Below, one piece after another: positions 9,099-19,823 of a stretch of DNA of 64,000 bases; the first letter of the stretch is position 1, and each line of letters begins with the position of its first letter. Under the pieces are notes generated by a model. It searched no databases, was not told the origin of the DNA, and worked only from the letters and a program-made list of their open reading frames with translations. The DNA lies in assembly GCA_035649895.1 (NCBI GenBank), contig DASRIS010000189.1, positions 43,147-107,146 of the forward strand. The letters are read 5' to 3'. The translations under genes and the position numbers were made by a program. The stretch is from DASSUC01 sp035649895. Lineage in GTDB: Bacteria; Actinomycetota; Actinomycetes; Mycobacteriales; Micromonosporaceae.

Positions 9099-11126
9099 TC
9101 AGGCGGGGCGGTCGGTGGTCAGGACGGCCAGCACGGCGCCGGTGTCCACCTGGGTCCCGGGGGAGACGGCGACCGAGGCGACCACCCCGGCGGCCGGCGC
9201 GTACACCGGGTGCTCGAGCTTCATCGCCTCCAGCGTCAGCAGCAGCTCGCCGGCTGCCACCGGCTGGCCCGGCGCGACGAGCACCCGGCCGACCGCGCCG
9301 GGCAGCGGGGCGACGAGCGAGCCTTCGGCCAGGTCCGGCGCTGGCGGCTGGAAGCGGGGCAGCTCGGTCAGGGCGGCCGACCCCTCCGGGCTGTCCACGT
9401 AGGACACGTCACCGACGCGGTGCACCGAGAAGCCGAGCTGGACCCCGCCCGTGCCGAGGACCACCCGCTCCGGGGTAGCCGACACCAGCCGTACCGCCGG
9501 GTCGCCGTCCACCTCCCGCATCGCGGGGTCGCCGTCCACCTCCCGCACCGACCAGCCGGTCAGTGCCCCGGTGCGGTCCATCCGGTAGCCGACCTCCACC
9601 GGTCCCTCCAGGAGACCCTGGAGGCCGGTGGCCTGGAAGACGGCGGTCTGCGGGGCCGACGGCACGTTGCGCCAGCCGGACGGGAGGCCGCCCTGCACCG
9701 GCGCTGACGCCCGCCGCTGTGCGGCGCCGGCGAGCGCCGCCGCGAGCAGGGACAGGTTGACCGACTCCGGCGTGGACAGCAGCGGGGCGAAGACCTCGGG
9801 GTGCCGGTCAAGGAAGCCGGTATCGGTGTCGCCGGCGAGGAACGCCGGGTGGCGCAGCACCCGTACCAGCAGGTCGCGGTTTGTCACCACGCCGTGCAGC
9901 TGGGCTCGGGCGAGCGCGCCGGCGAGCAGCCGGGCCGCCTCCGGGCGGGTCGGCGCCCAGGCGACCAGCTTGGCGAGCATCGAGTCGTAGTGCACGCCGA
10001 CCGTCGACCCGTCCGCGACACCCGAGTCCAGCCGCAACCCGGGTGCGGGCAGGGGACGGAACTCGGCGGCCACATCAGGCACCAGGAACCGGTGCAGCGT
10101 GCCGGTGGCGGGGCGCCAGTCGCTCGCCGGGTCCTCAGCGCATAGCCGTACCTCGATGGCGTGGCCGCGCAGCGGCGGGGCGCCGTCGAACGGCAGCGGC
10201 GCGCCCTCGGCGACGAGCAGCTGCATGCGGACCAGGTCCACGCCGCTGACGCACTCGGTCACCGGGTGCTCCACCTGGAGCCGGGTGTTCATCTCCAGGA
10301 AGTAGAACTCCCCGGACGGGGCGAGCACGAACTCGACCGTGCCCGCGCCGACGTACCCGACCGCCTGGGCCGCCGCCACCGCGGCCCCGCACAGCGCCTC
10401 GCGCAGCTCGGCCGGGACGGCCGGGGACGGGGTCTCCTCGATGATCTTCTGGTGCCGGCGCTGGATCGAGCACTCCCGCTCGCCGAAGGTGGTGACGCCA
10501 CCGTGCGCGTCGGCGAGCACCTGCACCTCGATGTGGCGGGCGGCGTCGACGTACCGCTCGGCGAAGACCGTGCCGTCGCCGAAGGCCGCGGTCGCCTCGC
10601 GGCGCGCGCTCGCCACCGCCCCGGCGAGTGCGGCGGCGTCGCGGACCAGGCGCATGCCGCGCCCGCCGCCGCCCGCCGACGCCTTGACCAGCACCGGGAA
10701 CTGGCTGGCTGCGGCCGGGTCGGGCCAGGTCGGCAGCATCGGCACGCCAGCGTCCGCGAGCAGCGCCTTGGCCTCCAGCTTGGAGCCCATCAGCGCGACC
10801 GCCTTGGCCGGCGGCCCCACCCAGGTCAGCCCGGCGTCCACCACGAGCGCGGCGAACCGCGCGTTCTCGGCGAGGAAGCCGTACCCCGGGTGGATCGCGT
10901 CCGCGCCGGCGGCGCGGGCCGCGGCCACGATGAGGTCGCCGCGCAGGTACGTGTCGGCGGGCGCGCTGCCGGGCAGGCGTACCGCCCGGTCGGCCTCTGC
11001 CACGAACGGGGCCCCGGCGTCGGCGTCGGAGTGGACCGCGACGGTCTCCACGCCCATGGCCCGGCAGGTCGCGAAGACCCGGCGGGCGATCTCGCCCCGG
11101 TTGGCCACCAGCAGCCGTCTGATCAT
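9099..11126 (-). CDS. Biotin-dependent acyl-CoA carboxylase alpha subunit (biotin carboxylase plus BCCP)
   Basis: 675-residue alpha subunit that carboxylates its own biotin with ATP and bicarbonate. Biotin carboxylase region at about 1-450: N-terminal LLVANRGEIARRVF, ATP-grasp glycine-rich KASAGGGGRGM, and EMNTRLQVEHPVTE. The C-terminal biotinyl domain carries the acceptor lysine in LTLEAMKLEHPVY. Start is the ATG at 11126, behind a GAGGGGGCGGG Shine-Dalgarno; the reading frame stays open far upstream but has no homology there. It follows the beta subunit by 14 nt. A direct duplication of REVDGDPA (near 9495-9550) sits in the linker. AccA2-like by synteny; the substrate of AccA2-AccD2-type carboxylases is unsettled, and methylcrotonyl- or geranyl-type acyl-CoAs are candidates. 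Confidence 0.92.
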   Translation of the reverse strand: MIRRLLVANRGEIARRVFATCRAMGVETVAVHSDADAGAPFVAEADRAVRLPGSAPADTYLRGDLIVAAARAAGADAIHPGYGFLAENARFAALVVDAGLTWVGPPAKAVALMGSKLEAKALLADAGVPMLPTWPDPAAASQFPVLVKASAGGGGRGMRLVRDAAALAGAVASARREATAAFGDGTVFAERYVDAARHIEVQVLADAHGGVTTFGERECSIQRRHQKIIEETPSPAVPAELREALCGAAVAAAQAVGYVGAGTVEFVLAPSGEFYFLEMNTRLQVEHPVTECVSGVDLVRMQLLVAEGAPLPFDGAPPLRGHAIEVRLCAEDPASDWRPATGTLHRFLVPDVAAEFRPLPAPGLRLDSGVADGSTVGVHYDSMLAKLVAWAPTRPEAARLLAGALARAQLHGVVTNRDLLVRVLRHPAFLAGDTDTGFLDRHPEVFAPLLSTPESVNLSLLAAALAGAAQRRASAPVQGGLPSGWRNVPSAPQTAVFQATGLQGLLEGPVEVGYRMDRTGALTGWSVREVDGDPAMREVDGDPAVRLVSATPERVVLGTGGVQLGFSVHRVGDVSYVDSPEGSAALTELPRFQPPAPDLAEGSLVAPLPGAVGRVLVAPGQPVAAGELLLTLEAMKLEHPVYAPAAGVVASVAVSPGTQVDTGAVLAVLTTDRPA

Positions 11127-11140
11127 GAGCCCGCCCCCTC

Positions 11141-12775
<1,635 letters not shown>

Positions 12776-12780
12776 GGCGG

Positions 12781-13923
12781 TCAGAGCTCCATCCGCTTGG
12801 CGATGATCTCGTTCATGATCTCGGTCGTGCCGCCGCCGATGCCGAGGATGCGGGCGTCCCGGTAGTGCCGCTCCACCTCGGCGTCGCGCAGGTAGCCGAA
12901 GCCGCCGTGCAGCTGCACGGCCTGGTCGACCACGTAGTCGCAGGCGGCGACGGCGGTGTTCTTCGCCATCGCCACCTCGGTCACGACCGGCTCACCGGCG
13001 ACCTGCCGGGCCGCGACCGCCCGGGTGTAGCTGCGCGCCACGTCCACCCGGGTCGCCATCTCGGCCAGCCGGTGCCGGACCAGCTGCCGGCTGGCCAGCG
13101 GGCGGCCGAACGTGTGCCGGTCCCGGCACCACTGCACGGTCAGCTCCAGGCAGCGCTGCGCCGTGGCGTACGCCTGCACGGCCAGCGAGATCCGCTCGCC
13201 CGCGAAGCCCTTCATGATCTGGGCGAAGCCGGTGTTCTCCGCGCCGATGAGGTTCCGCGCCGGCACGTTGACGTCTACATAGGACAGCTCGGCAGTGTCC
13301 GAGCAGTGCCAGCCGAGCTTGTCCAGCCGGCGGGTGACCGTGAAGCCGGGTGCGGTGGCGTCCACCACGAGCAGCGAGATGCCGCCGTACCCGGGCTCGC
13401 CGGTGCGCACCGCGGTGGTCACGAAGTCGGCCCGCGCGCCCGAGGTGATGTAGGTCTTCGAGCCGTTGACGAGATACGCGCCCCCGTCCCGCCGGGCCGT
13501 GGTGCGCAGGTTCGCCACGTCGGAGCCGCCGTCGGGCTCGGTGACCGCGAGCGCGCCGATCATCTCCCCGGCGAGCGTCGGGCGGACGTACCGCTCGACC
13601 AGCTCGTCGTCGCCGCTGGCCACCATGTGCGGCAGCGCGATGCCGTGCGTGAACAGGGCCGCCACCAGGCCGGAGGAGCCGCCGGCACAGATCAGCTCCT
13701 CGGTCACCACGATCGAGTCGAGCAGGTCCCCGCCGGAGCCGCCGACCTTCTCCGGGTAGCCGATGCCGAGCAGGCCCAGCTCGGCCGCTGCGCGGTGCAG
13801 CGAGCGCGGCACCTCGCCGGCCCGCTCCCACCCGGCCAGGTGCGGTGCCACCTCCCGCAGCAGGAACCTCCTGGTCAGCCCGCGCAGCGCGCGCCGCTCG
13901 GAGGTGTCGAAGGGGTCGTTCAC
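12781..13923 (-). CDS. Acyl-CoA dehydrogenase (FadE13-like)
   Basis: 380-residue acyl-CoA dehydrogenase. It shows AVTEPDGGSDVANLRTTARR in the middle domain and VQLHGGFGYLRDAEVERHYRDARI at the C-terminus, where family members bind FAD and close the dimer. GTG start overlaps the upstream AtuA-like stop (GTGA), so translation is coupled. The gene is sandwiched between the AtuA-like gene and the carboxyltransferase, exactly as M. tuberculosis fadE13 lies between Rv0976c and accD2. It differs clearly in sequence from the distal dehydrogenase of the same operon, so the two likely act on different intermediates. Confidence 0.88.
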   Translation of the reverse strand: MNDPFDTSERRALRGLTRRFLLREVAPHLAGWERAGEVPRSLHRAAAELGLLGIGYPEKVGGSGGDLLDSIVVTEELICAGGSSGLVAALFTHGIALPHMVASGDDELVERYVRPTLAGEMIGALAVTEPDGGSDVANLRTTARRDGGAYLVNGSKTYITSGARADFVTTAVRTGEPGYGGISLLVVDATAPGFTVTRRLDKLGWHCSDTAELSYVDVNVPARNLIGAENTGFAQIMKGFAGERISLAVQAYATAQRCLELTVQWCRDRHTFGRPLASRQLVRHRLAEMATRVDVARSYTRAVAARQVAGEPVVTEVAMAKNTAVAACDYVVDQAVQLHGGFGYLRDAEVERHYRDARILGIGGGTTEIMNEIIAKRMEL

Positions 13924-15608
13924 AACAGCTCCTCCGGGATCTCGACGACCCGCGCCCGCAGCAGCTCGCCGAGCGCCTTGGCCTGCGGGTCGAACCGGGT
14001 CGAGCCGGCCACGCCCGCGCCGAGCAGGCCGTGCAGCACGAAGTTGAGCGCGCGCAGGTTGGGCAGCTCGTACCGGTCGATCTCGCTGCCGGCGGTCTCC
14101 GGCAGCAGCTCGGCCAGGCGCCCGGCGGTGAGGAAGCCGCGCAGCCAGGCGTAGCCGGCGTCGCTGCGCGCCCACACGCCGAGGTTGGCGTCGCCGCCCT
14201 TGTCTCCGGAGCGGGCCCCGGCGACACGGCCGATCGGGGCCTGCCGGGTGCGCCCGGCCTGGGCCGCCGGGCCGGGTGCGGCGGACGGCGTCTTCGGCGG
14301 GTGCTCCGTGCGCGGCGGCGGCGCGACCGCCACCCGGGCGCCGCCGGGCAGGACGGCCACGTGCGCGACCTCGCCCTGCGGCACGAACGCCGGTGTGTAG
14401 ACCCCGAACGGGGTCGCGTCGCCCGGCGGCGTGGTCAGCGTGCAGCCGGGGTACGACGCCAGGGCCAGCTCCACCGCGGCCTGCGAGAAAGCCCGCCCGG
14501 CCCGCTTGGGGTCACTGTCCTTGACGTGTACGTGCAGCAGCGCGCTCGCCTCCTCGGTGGTCGCCGCGCCGGCGTGGTCGGTCCGGGCGAGCCGGAGCTC
14601 CAGCCCGTCCGCGCCGACCGCCTCGGTGAGCTGGCGCCGCACGAGCGCGGCCTTTGCCTCGATGTCCAGCCCGCAGAGCACGAACGTCATGCTGTTGCGG
14701 AACCCGCCGAGCGTGGTCACGGCCACCTTGAGGCCGGGCGGCGGAGGCGTGCCGCGCGCGCCGGTGACGCGTACCCGGTCGGGCCCGTCCTGGGTGAGGG
14801 CGACGGTGTCGAGGTGGGTGACCACGTCCGGGCCCAGGTACGCCGGGTCGCCGGTCTCGTAGAGCAGCTGGGCGGTGACCGTCTCCACGGTGACCGCGCC
14901 GCCGGTGCCGGGGTGCTTGGTGACCACACTGGACCCGTCGGCGGCCAGCTCGGCGACTGGGAAGCCGGGGCGGTGGCCGCCGTCCGGCAGCTCGGCGAAG
15001 AAGGAGAAGTTGCCGCCGGTGGCCTGCGGCCCGCACTCCAGGACGTGGCCGGCGACCGTGGCCCCGGCGAGCGCGGCGTAGTCCTCGCGGCCCCAGCCGA
15101 AGTGGGCCACCGCCGGCCCGACCACGAGGGACGCGTCGGTGACCCGGCCGGTGACCACGACGTCGGCCCCGGCCCGCAGGCACTCGGCGATGCCCCAGGC
15201 GCCGAGGTACGCGTTCGCGGTCAGCGGCGCGCCGAGGCCGAGCTCGGCGGCGCGGCCGGTGAGGTCGTCCCCGGTGACCCAGCCGACCCGGACCTCGATG
15301 CCGAGCCGGCCGGCGAGCCCGCGGATCGCCTCGGCCAGGCCCGCCGGGTTGACACCGCCGGCGTTGCTGACCAGGCGCACGTTCCTCTCCCTGGCCAGGC
15401 TCAGGCCGCCCTCCAGCTGGCGCAGGAAGGTCCTGGCGTAGCCGAGGCCGGGGTCGCGCATGCGGTCCCGGCCCAGGATCAGCATGGTCAGCTCGGCGAG
15501 GTAGTCCCCGGTCAGCACGTCCAGCTCACCGCCGGTCAGCATCTCCTGCCAGGCGGCGAACCGGTCGCCGTAGAAGCCGGACGCGTTGCCGATGCGCAGG
15601 ACGGTCAC
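13920..15608 (-). CDS. AtuA-like DUF1446 protein (acyclic terpene utilisation family)
   Basis: 562-residue protein with the DUF1446 domain (about residues 1-350; start VTVLRIGNASGFYGDR). The C-terminal AtuA-like ferredoxin-fold domain carries the ARSGDKGGDANLGVWAR motif. In Pseudomonas, AtuA is required for growth on citronellol or geraniol, but its reaction is not established. GTG start overlaps the stop of the TIGR03084-type gene (GTGA) and the stop overlaps the next dehydrogenase start (GTGA). A Pro/Ala-rich linker joins the two domains. Homologous in position to M. tuberculosis Rv0976c. Its presence with an MccB/AtuC-type carboxylase is the main reason to suspect a branched or isoprenoid acyl-CoA pathway. 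Confidence 0.85.
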   Translation of the reverse strand: MTVLRIGNASGFYGDRFAAWQEMLTGGELDVLTGDYLAELTMLILGRDRMRDPGLGYARTFLRQLEGGLSLARERNVRLVSNAGGVNPAGLAEAIRGLAGRLGIEVRVGWVTGDDLTGRAAELGLGAPLTANAYLGAWGIAECLRAGADVVVTGRVTDASLVVGPAVAHFGWGREDYAALAGATVAGHVLECGPQATGGNFSFFAELPDGGHRPGFPVAELAADGSSVVTKHPGTGGAVTVETVTAQLLYETGDPAYLGPDVVTHLDTVALTQDGPDRVRVTGARGTPPPPGLKVAVTTLGGFRNSMTFVLCGLDIEAKAALVRRQLTEAVGADGLELRLARTDHAGAATTEEASALLHVHVKDSDPKRAGRAFSQAAVELALASYPGCTLTTPPGDATPFGVYTPAFVPQGEVAHVAVLPGGARVAVAPPPRTEHPPKTPSAAPGPAAQAGRTRQAPIGRVAGARSGDKGGDANLGVWARSDAGYAWLRGFLTAGRLAELLPETAGSEIDRYELPNLRALNFVLHGLLGAGVAGSTRFDPQAKALGELLRARVVEIPEELL

Positions 15609-16444
15609 TGCCGCGTCCCGACCGCGTCTGCTCCGGGCGGGCGCTCCCCGCCGGCCGTGCCGCCTTCGCCGGGTGGGCGACCCTTGCCCGGCGGGCCGGC
15701 GAACGCCTGCGCCACGTCCAGCCAGGCGTCGGCGACCGGGCCGGTGGCCTGCAGCGCCAGGTCGGCCCGGTGCCGGCGCTGGGTCACCAACAGGCAGAAG
15801 TCGAGCGCCGGCCCGGTCACGCGGTCTGCCGCGCCCTCCGGGCCGAACGTCCACAGTGCACCGTCCGGTGCGGACAGCTCCACCCGGACCGGACGGTCGG
15901 GCGGCTCCTGGCCGTGCGCGACGAAGCCGTGCCCGAGAGTCCGCATACCGAGGTGGGCGATGTGGCGCAGGCGGGCGGTCGGGGGCCGCGCCACGCCGAG
16001 CGCGTCGGCCACGTCGAGCCCGTGCGCCCAGGTCTCCATGATCCGTGCGGTCGCCATCGACGCAGGTGACATGGCAGTGCCGTACCAGGGGATCTTTGTC
16101 CCTGGTGGCACGGCGGCGAGGGCGGCGGCGAGCGCCGCCCGGCCGGACCGCCACCGGGCCAGCAGCTCAGGTGCGGGGGCGAGGGCGCTGGCGGTGGCGC
16201 GGTCGACGAAGTCGTCGATGTCCTCGCCGAGGTCGGCGACGCTCGCGAAGAACGCCGCGGTGTCGGTCGCGGCGAGCCGGCTGACGTGGTCGGTCCAGGC
16301 GAGGTGGGCGATCTGGTGCGCGACCGTCCAGCCCTCGGCCGGGGTCGGGGTGGCCCAGGCCGCGTCGGGCAGCGGCACGACCAGTGCGTCCAGGTCGGCT
16401 GACTCGGCATCGAGGTCCGCCAGCAGCTCCGCGAGGTCGACCAT
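15605..16444 (-). CDS. TIGR03084-type DinB/maleylpyruvate-isomerase-fold protein
   Basis: 279-residue protein of the maleylpyruvate isomerase N-terminal (DinB-like four-helix bundle) superfamily: MVDLAELLADLDAESADLD start, then the metal-site-like helix TPAEGWTVAHQIAHLAWTD. The length and the ETWAHGLDVADALGV helix fit the TIGR03084 family. The ATG at 16444 has an AAGGAG Shine-Dalgarno and lies 10 nt after the TetR stop. In actinobacteria this family is often encoded beside TetR regulators and AtuA-like genes. Function unknown; a thiol-cofactor-dependent isomerase or hydrolase role is possible. The C-terminal 25 residues are low-complexity Gly/Pro. Confidence 0.75.
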   Translation of the reverse strand: MVDLAELLADLDAESADLDALVVPLPDAAWATPTPAEGWTVAHQIAHLAWTDHVSRLAATDTAAFFASVADLGEDIDDFVDRATASALAPAPELLARWRSGRAALAAALAAVPPGTKIPWYGTAMSPASMATARIMETWAHGLDVADALGVARPPTARLRHIAHLGMRTLGHGFVAHGQEPPDRPVRVELSAPDGALWTFGPEGAADRVTGPALDFCLLVTQRRHRADLALQATGPVADAWLDVAQAFAGPPGKGRPPGEGGTAGGERPPGADAVGTRQ

Positions 16445-16454
16445 GCCTTCTCCT

Positions 16455-17087
16455 TCAGGTGGTGAGGACTGTTGCCAGCTGCCGTTTCCACGCCGCGAGC
16501 AGTGCCTCCCGGCGTGCCGAGTCGTCGCTGAGCAGGTTCGCCACGCCCAGCCCGCGCAGCAGGTCGAGCGTTGCCTGGATGGCCTCGCGTACGCCGGGCC
16601 GCCGCTCGTCGGCGCTGAGCAGCTCGACGGTGAGCCGGTGCATCTCGCGGCCGACCCGCGCCTCCAGCGGGATGAGCGCCCGCCGCAGCTCCGGGTCGGT
16701 GCGCGCGGCGACCCACACCTCCAATGCGGCGGCGAAGAGCGGGCCGGTGAAGGCGGCGGCGAGCATGTCCACGACCCGGTCCAGCCGGCGGGCGCCGGCC
16801 GGCAGCCCGGCCGCCTCGGCGCGGATCTCCGTGGCCCGCCGCTCGGACAGGTGCTGCACGGCCGCCATGACCAGCGCGGCTTTGGTCGGGTAGTGGTGCA
16901 GCTGGGCCCCGCGGGACACGCCGGCACGTTCGGCGATGACCGTGGTGGTCGTACCGGACCAGCCGTGCTCGACCAGCACGTCGACGGTGGCCTCCAGCAG
17001 CCGCGCCTGGGTCGCCCGGCTCCGCTCCTGCTGCGGCGTGCGGCTCGAAGGCTGCGGCGTCCGGCCGGTGGTAGCGTGGGCGCTCAC
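16455..17087 (-). CDS. TetR-family repressor of the acyl-CoA operon
   Basis: About 210 residues. The N-terminal TetR helix-turn-helix (about 25-70) includes RLLEATVDVLVEHGWSGTT and VSRGAQLHHYPTKAALV. The C-terminal ligand domain is helical. The GTG at 17087 is preferred to in-frame starts further upstream (to 17189) because a promoter with -35 TTGACT and a 17-nt spacer would start transcription exactly at this codon, and because the upstream region carries the operator palindrome rather than coding features. First gene of the seven-gene minus-strand operon and presumably autoregulated. The inducer is likely an acyl-CoA, judging from the genes it leads. Confidence 0.88.
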   Translation of the reverse strand: MSAHATTGRTPQPSSRTPQQERSRATQARLLEATVDVLVEHGWSGTTTTVIAERAGVSRGAQLHHYPTKAALVMAAVQHLSERRATEIRAEAAGLPAGARRLDRVVDMLAAAFTGPLFAAALEVWVAARTDPELRRALIPLEARVGREMHRLTVELLSADERRPGVREAIQATLDLLRGLGVANLLSDDSARREALLAAWKRQLATVLTT

Positions 17088-17093
17088 CCGCCC

Positions 17094-17134
17094 AGCGTCC
17101 CGGATCCCAAACAAGCAGTCAAGACTGATTGTTT
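17094..17134 (-). promoter_or_regulatory. TetR operator palindrome overlapping the operon promoter
   Basis: A 26-bp near-perfect inverted repeat at 17109-17134 has arms AAACAAGCAGTC and GACTGATTGTTT separated by AA (11 of 12 positions pair). On the minus strand, TTGACT (17122-17117) lies in its centre. A 17-nt spacer leads to GACGCT (17099-17094), then 6 nt to the GTG at 17087, giving a leaderless TetR mRNA. A TetR dimer bound here would cover the -35 box. Confidence 0.75.
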
Positions 17135-17286
17135 CTGGTGTCTTGAGGGGCGCCGGACGGTGCTCTGCTGCGGAAGACTCGTCCGGCATTGGCCGCGCCG
17201 CAGCCGCTGAACATCACCGCACGACTTTTGCCACTGAGGTTGTCGTCCCTCAAGGACGCTTCCCACTGCGCGGAACGACATGGAGC

Positions 17287-17541
17287 GTGCAGGACTCGAC
17301 GCACGAAGACTCGGTGATCCCGGCCTATGCCGTCGTCCTGTCGATTGTCCTCTTCGTCTTCTGCCTGCTCGGCCTGCTGTTTCTTCTCATCCACGAGAAG
17401 CGGTACAGCGGCTTCGTCTGGGTGACTGCGACGGGCCCCGGCTTCCACCACGTCGTGCAGTTCCCGGCGGGTCCACATACGGTGGCCTGGGTGATGCATC
17501 AGGTGAACCAGGCCCGCATGTTTGCCGCGATGGCGACTTGA
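17287..17541 (+). CDS. Small single-pass membrane protein, conserved actinobacterial type
   Basis: About 84 residues. A short N-terminus (VQDSTHEDSVIPAYA) precedes one strongly hydrophobic helix (VVLSIVLFVFCLLGLLFLLI). A basic turn (HEKRYSG) and a soluble tail with TGPGFHHVVQFPAG follow. The GTG start at 17287 is chosen because homologous-looking sequence begins here; the upstream open frame is the antisense of the TetR gene. No clear Shine-Dalgarno. Lies between the divergent TetR and the convergent Crp gene. M. tuberculosis also has a small membrane-protein gene (Rv3675) beside crp, but homology is not established here. Function unknown. Confidence 0.6.
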   Translation: MQDSTHEDSVIPAYAVVLSIVLFVFCLLGLLFLLIHEKRYSGFVWVTATGPGFHHVVQFPAGPHTVAWVMHQVNQARMFAAMAT

Positions 17542-17720
17542 GCTACAACTCCAAGATCAATAATTCCGTACGGCGGCCATTGTTCAGCCGGGACCCGGTA
17601 CACGTCCTCCGGTCGGGTGTCAGGTAGCCATAGCAGAGCTCTCCGTGAAGCTTATTGCGCAGATAACATCGGGTGAATGCTATTGGCGCGATAAGCCTCA
17701 CGGGAGGCGTGGGATGAGGG

Positions 17721-18398
17721 TTATACGCGGGCGCGCCGGGCCAGCCGCTCCGGATCGAGGATGATCACGCTCTTACCGTCGAGGCGCAGCCAGCCCCGCG
17801 ATGCGAAGTCGGCCAGCGCCTTGTTGACCGTCTCCCGGGACGCGCCGACCAGCTGCGCCAGCTCCTCCTGGGTCAGGTCGTGGGTGACCCGCAGCACCCC
17901 GCCATCGCGGGTGCCGAACCGGCCCGCCATCTGCAGCAGGTTCTTCGCCACCCGCCCCGGCACGTCGGTGAAGATCAGGTCGGCGAGCGCGTCGTTCGTC
18001 CGGCGCAGCCTACGGGCGAGCACCCGCAGCAGCTGCTCGGCGATCTCCGGGCGGTCCGTCAGCCACGGGCGCAGCGCCTGCTTGCGCAGCCGGGCCAGGC
18101 GGGTGTCGGTGACCGCGGTGGCGGTGGCGGTGCGCGGACCCGGGTCGAACAGGGACAGCTCGCCCACCATGTCCGAGGGCCCCATCACCGCGATCAGGTT
18201 CTGCCGGCCGTCCGCGGCCCGCCGACCTACCTTGAGCTTGCCGGAGAGCACGATATAGAGGCTGTCACCGGGCTCGCCTTCGTTGAAGACCACGTCGCCC
18301 TTGCGGATCTCCATCAGGTCCATCTCTTTGGCGAGCACCTCGGCCGCCGCAGCGTCGACACCTTGGAAGATCCCGCTGCGGGCCAGTACCTCGTCCAT
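17721..18398 (-). CDS. crp: Crp/Fnr-family transcriptional regulator (Crp/GlxR-like)
   Basis: 225 residues, the normal Crp length. Cyclic-nucleotide-binding domain at about 1-120, with GDVVFNEGEPGDSLYIVLSG and the phosphate-cassette-like MVGELSLFDPGPRTATA. A central dimer helix follows, then the winged HTH at about 150-215 (LTQEELAQLVGASRETVNKALADF). GGAGGGG Shine-Dalgarno before the ATG at 18398. Very similar layout to M. tuberculosis Crp (Rv3676) and corynebacterial GlxR, global cAMP-responsive regulators. The downstream nth-tlpA-nudix-marP run is the same neighbourhood as in M. tuberculosis. The window also carries a predicted class III cyclase that could supply cAMP. Confidence 0.9.
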   Translation of the reverse strand: MDEVLARSGIFQGVDAAAAEVLAKEMDLMEIRKGDVVFNEGEPGDSLYIVLSGKLKVGRRAADGRQNLIAVMGPSDMVGELSLFDPGPRTATATAVTDTRLARLRKQALRPWLTDRPEIAEQLLRVLARRLRRTNDALADLIFTDVPGRVAKNLLQMAGRFGTRDGGVLRVTHDLTQEELAQLVGASRETVNKALADFASRGWLRLDGKSVIILDPERLARRARV

Positions 18399-18602
18399 CG
18401 CGCACCCCTCCTACCGGAGCCATGGGTCACATCGGAGCCCACGAGGCCTCCGCGCCAGGCCAGTCTAGGCGGAGCGGGGTCCGAAATGGGTGTGTACCCA
18501 CCCTGGGCTGGGGCGACGGTAGCCGGTGATAGTAGCTGCGGGATACCGCGTGAAGTATGGTCGCCGGCAGCCCTGTCCCGTCGACGTACGGATCGGTTCT
18601 CT

Positions 18603-19823
18603 ATGGTGGAAACCGCCCAAACCGACCGGAGCCGTCCGGCCCATCCACTCTCCGGCCGTACGGCCAAGCTCGCCGCGGCGGCGCTGGCCGTGCTGGTCGT
18701 CGTCGCCGGCGCGAGCTGGCTGACGGTGCTGAACCGGGCCGACCCGGCCGTCGCGGTGTGGCGCGGCCCGCCAGCTGCCGGGCCACAGGCCGGCGCCACG
18801 CGGTCGGCAGAGCCGGCGGCCGACACGGTCACCCTCTCCGCTACCGGCGACATCATCCTGGGCAACGCCCCGAGCTCCCTGCCCCCGAACGGCGGTCGGG
18901 GCTTCTTCACCGCGGTGAAGGGGGCGCTCGCCGCCGACTTTGTCATGGGCAACCTGGAGGAGCCGCTCACCGACGACACCGGCTACGGCAAGTGCCGGGT
19001 AGCTCCCGCGCCGACCTCGGGCCCCGCGCCGGAGCCGGACACCAGCAACTGCCACCAGTTCCGGGCCCCGCCGGGCTACGCCGCGCACCTGCGCGAGGCA
19101 GGGTTCGACCTGCTCAACCAGGCCAACAACCACGGGTACGACTACGGCGCGGCCGGCTACCGCAACACCCAGCGGGCGCTGGAGCAGCACGGGCTGCTGC
19201 ACACCGGGGCGCCGGACCAGATCACGGTCGCCACGGTCAAGGGGATCCGGATCGCGGTGCTGGGCTTCTCGTCGTACCCCTGGTCGAACCCCCTGCTCGA
19301 CGTGGCGCGGGCCAAGTCGGTGGTGACGCGCGCGGCGGCCCGGGCGGACCTGGTGGTGGTGCAGGTACACATGGGCGCGGAGGGGGCCGGCGCGACCCGC
19401 GTGCGGCCCGGTACCGAGATGTTCCTGGGCGAGGACCGGGGCGACCCGGTCCGGTTCTCCCGCGCGGTGGTGGATGCCGGTGCCGACCTGGTCGTCGGCC
19501 ACGGCCCGCACGTGCTGCGCGGCATGGAGTTCTACCGGGGCCGGCTGGTCGCCTACAGCCTGGGCAACTTCTGCGGCGGCGGGGGCACCCTCAACTCCTC
19601 GGGCAACCTCGGCATCAGCGGCGTGCTCAAGGTGTCGCTGCGCCGGGACGGTGGCTGGGCCGGCGGGTCGCTCGTCTCAACCACGCACCAGGGCGGCGGC
19701 GGGCTGCCGCGGATGGACCCGGGCCACCGCGGTGCGGCGCTGGTCCGTTCGCTCAGCACCGCGGACTTCGGGGCGACGGCCGCCCGGCTGACCGGCACCG
19801 GCCAGATCACGCCGCCCGGCTGA
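18603..19823 (+). CDS. CapA-family (PgsA-like) membrane-anchored metallophosphatase-fold protein
   Basis: 406 residues: a short cytoplasmic N-terminus, one transmembrane/signal segment (about residues 20-45, the LAAAALAVLVVVAG region), then an extracytoplasmic CapA domain. Family motifs are visible: SATGDIILG near the start (metal aspartate), NLEEPLTD, NQANNHGYDYG, and VVGHGPHVLRGMEFY for the later metal ligands. CapA/PgsA proteins act in poly-gamma-glutamate or capsule assembly, but many actinobacterial homologues lack the partner synthetase genes, and none are seen here. A 32-bp tandem duplication at the 3' end sets the stop codon. Start ATG 18603; no clear Shine-Dalgarno. It lies between crp and nth, where M. 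tuberculosis has none. Confidence 0.82.
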   Translation: MVETAQTDRSRPAHPLSGRTAKLAAAALAVLVVVAGASWLTVLNRADPAVAVWRGPPAAGPQAGATRSAEPAADTVTLSATGDIILGNAPSSLPPNGGRGFFTAVKGALAADFVMGNLEEPLTDDTGYGKCRVAPAPTSGPAPEPDTSNCHQFRAPPGYAAHLREAGFDLLNQANNHGYDYGAAGYRNTQRALEQHGLLHTGAPDQITVATVKGIRIAVLGFSSYPWSNPLLDVARAKSVVTRAAARADLVVVQVHMGAEGAGATRVRPGTEMFLGEDRGDPVRFSRAVVDAGADLVVGHGPHVLRGMEFYRGRLVAYSLGNFCGGGGTLNSSGNLGISGVLKVSLRRDGGWAGGSLVSTTHQGGGGLPRMDPGHRGAALVRSLSTADFGATAARLTGTGQITPPG

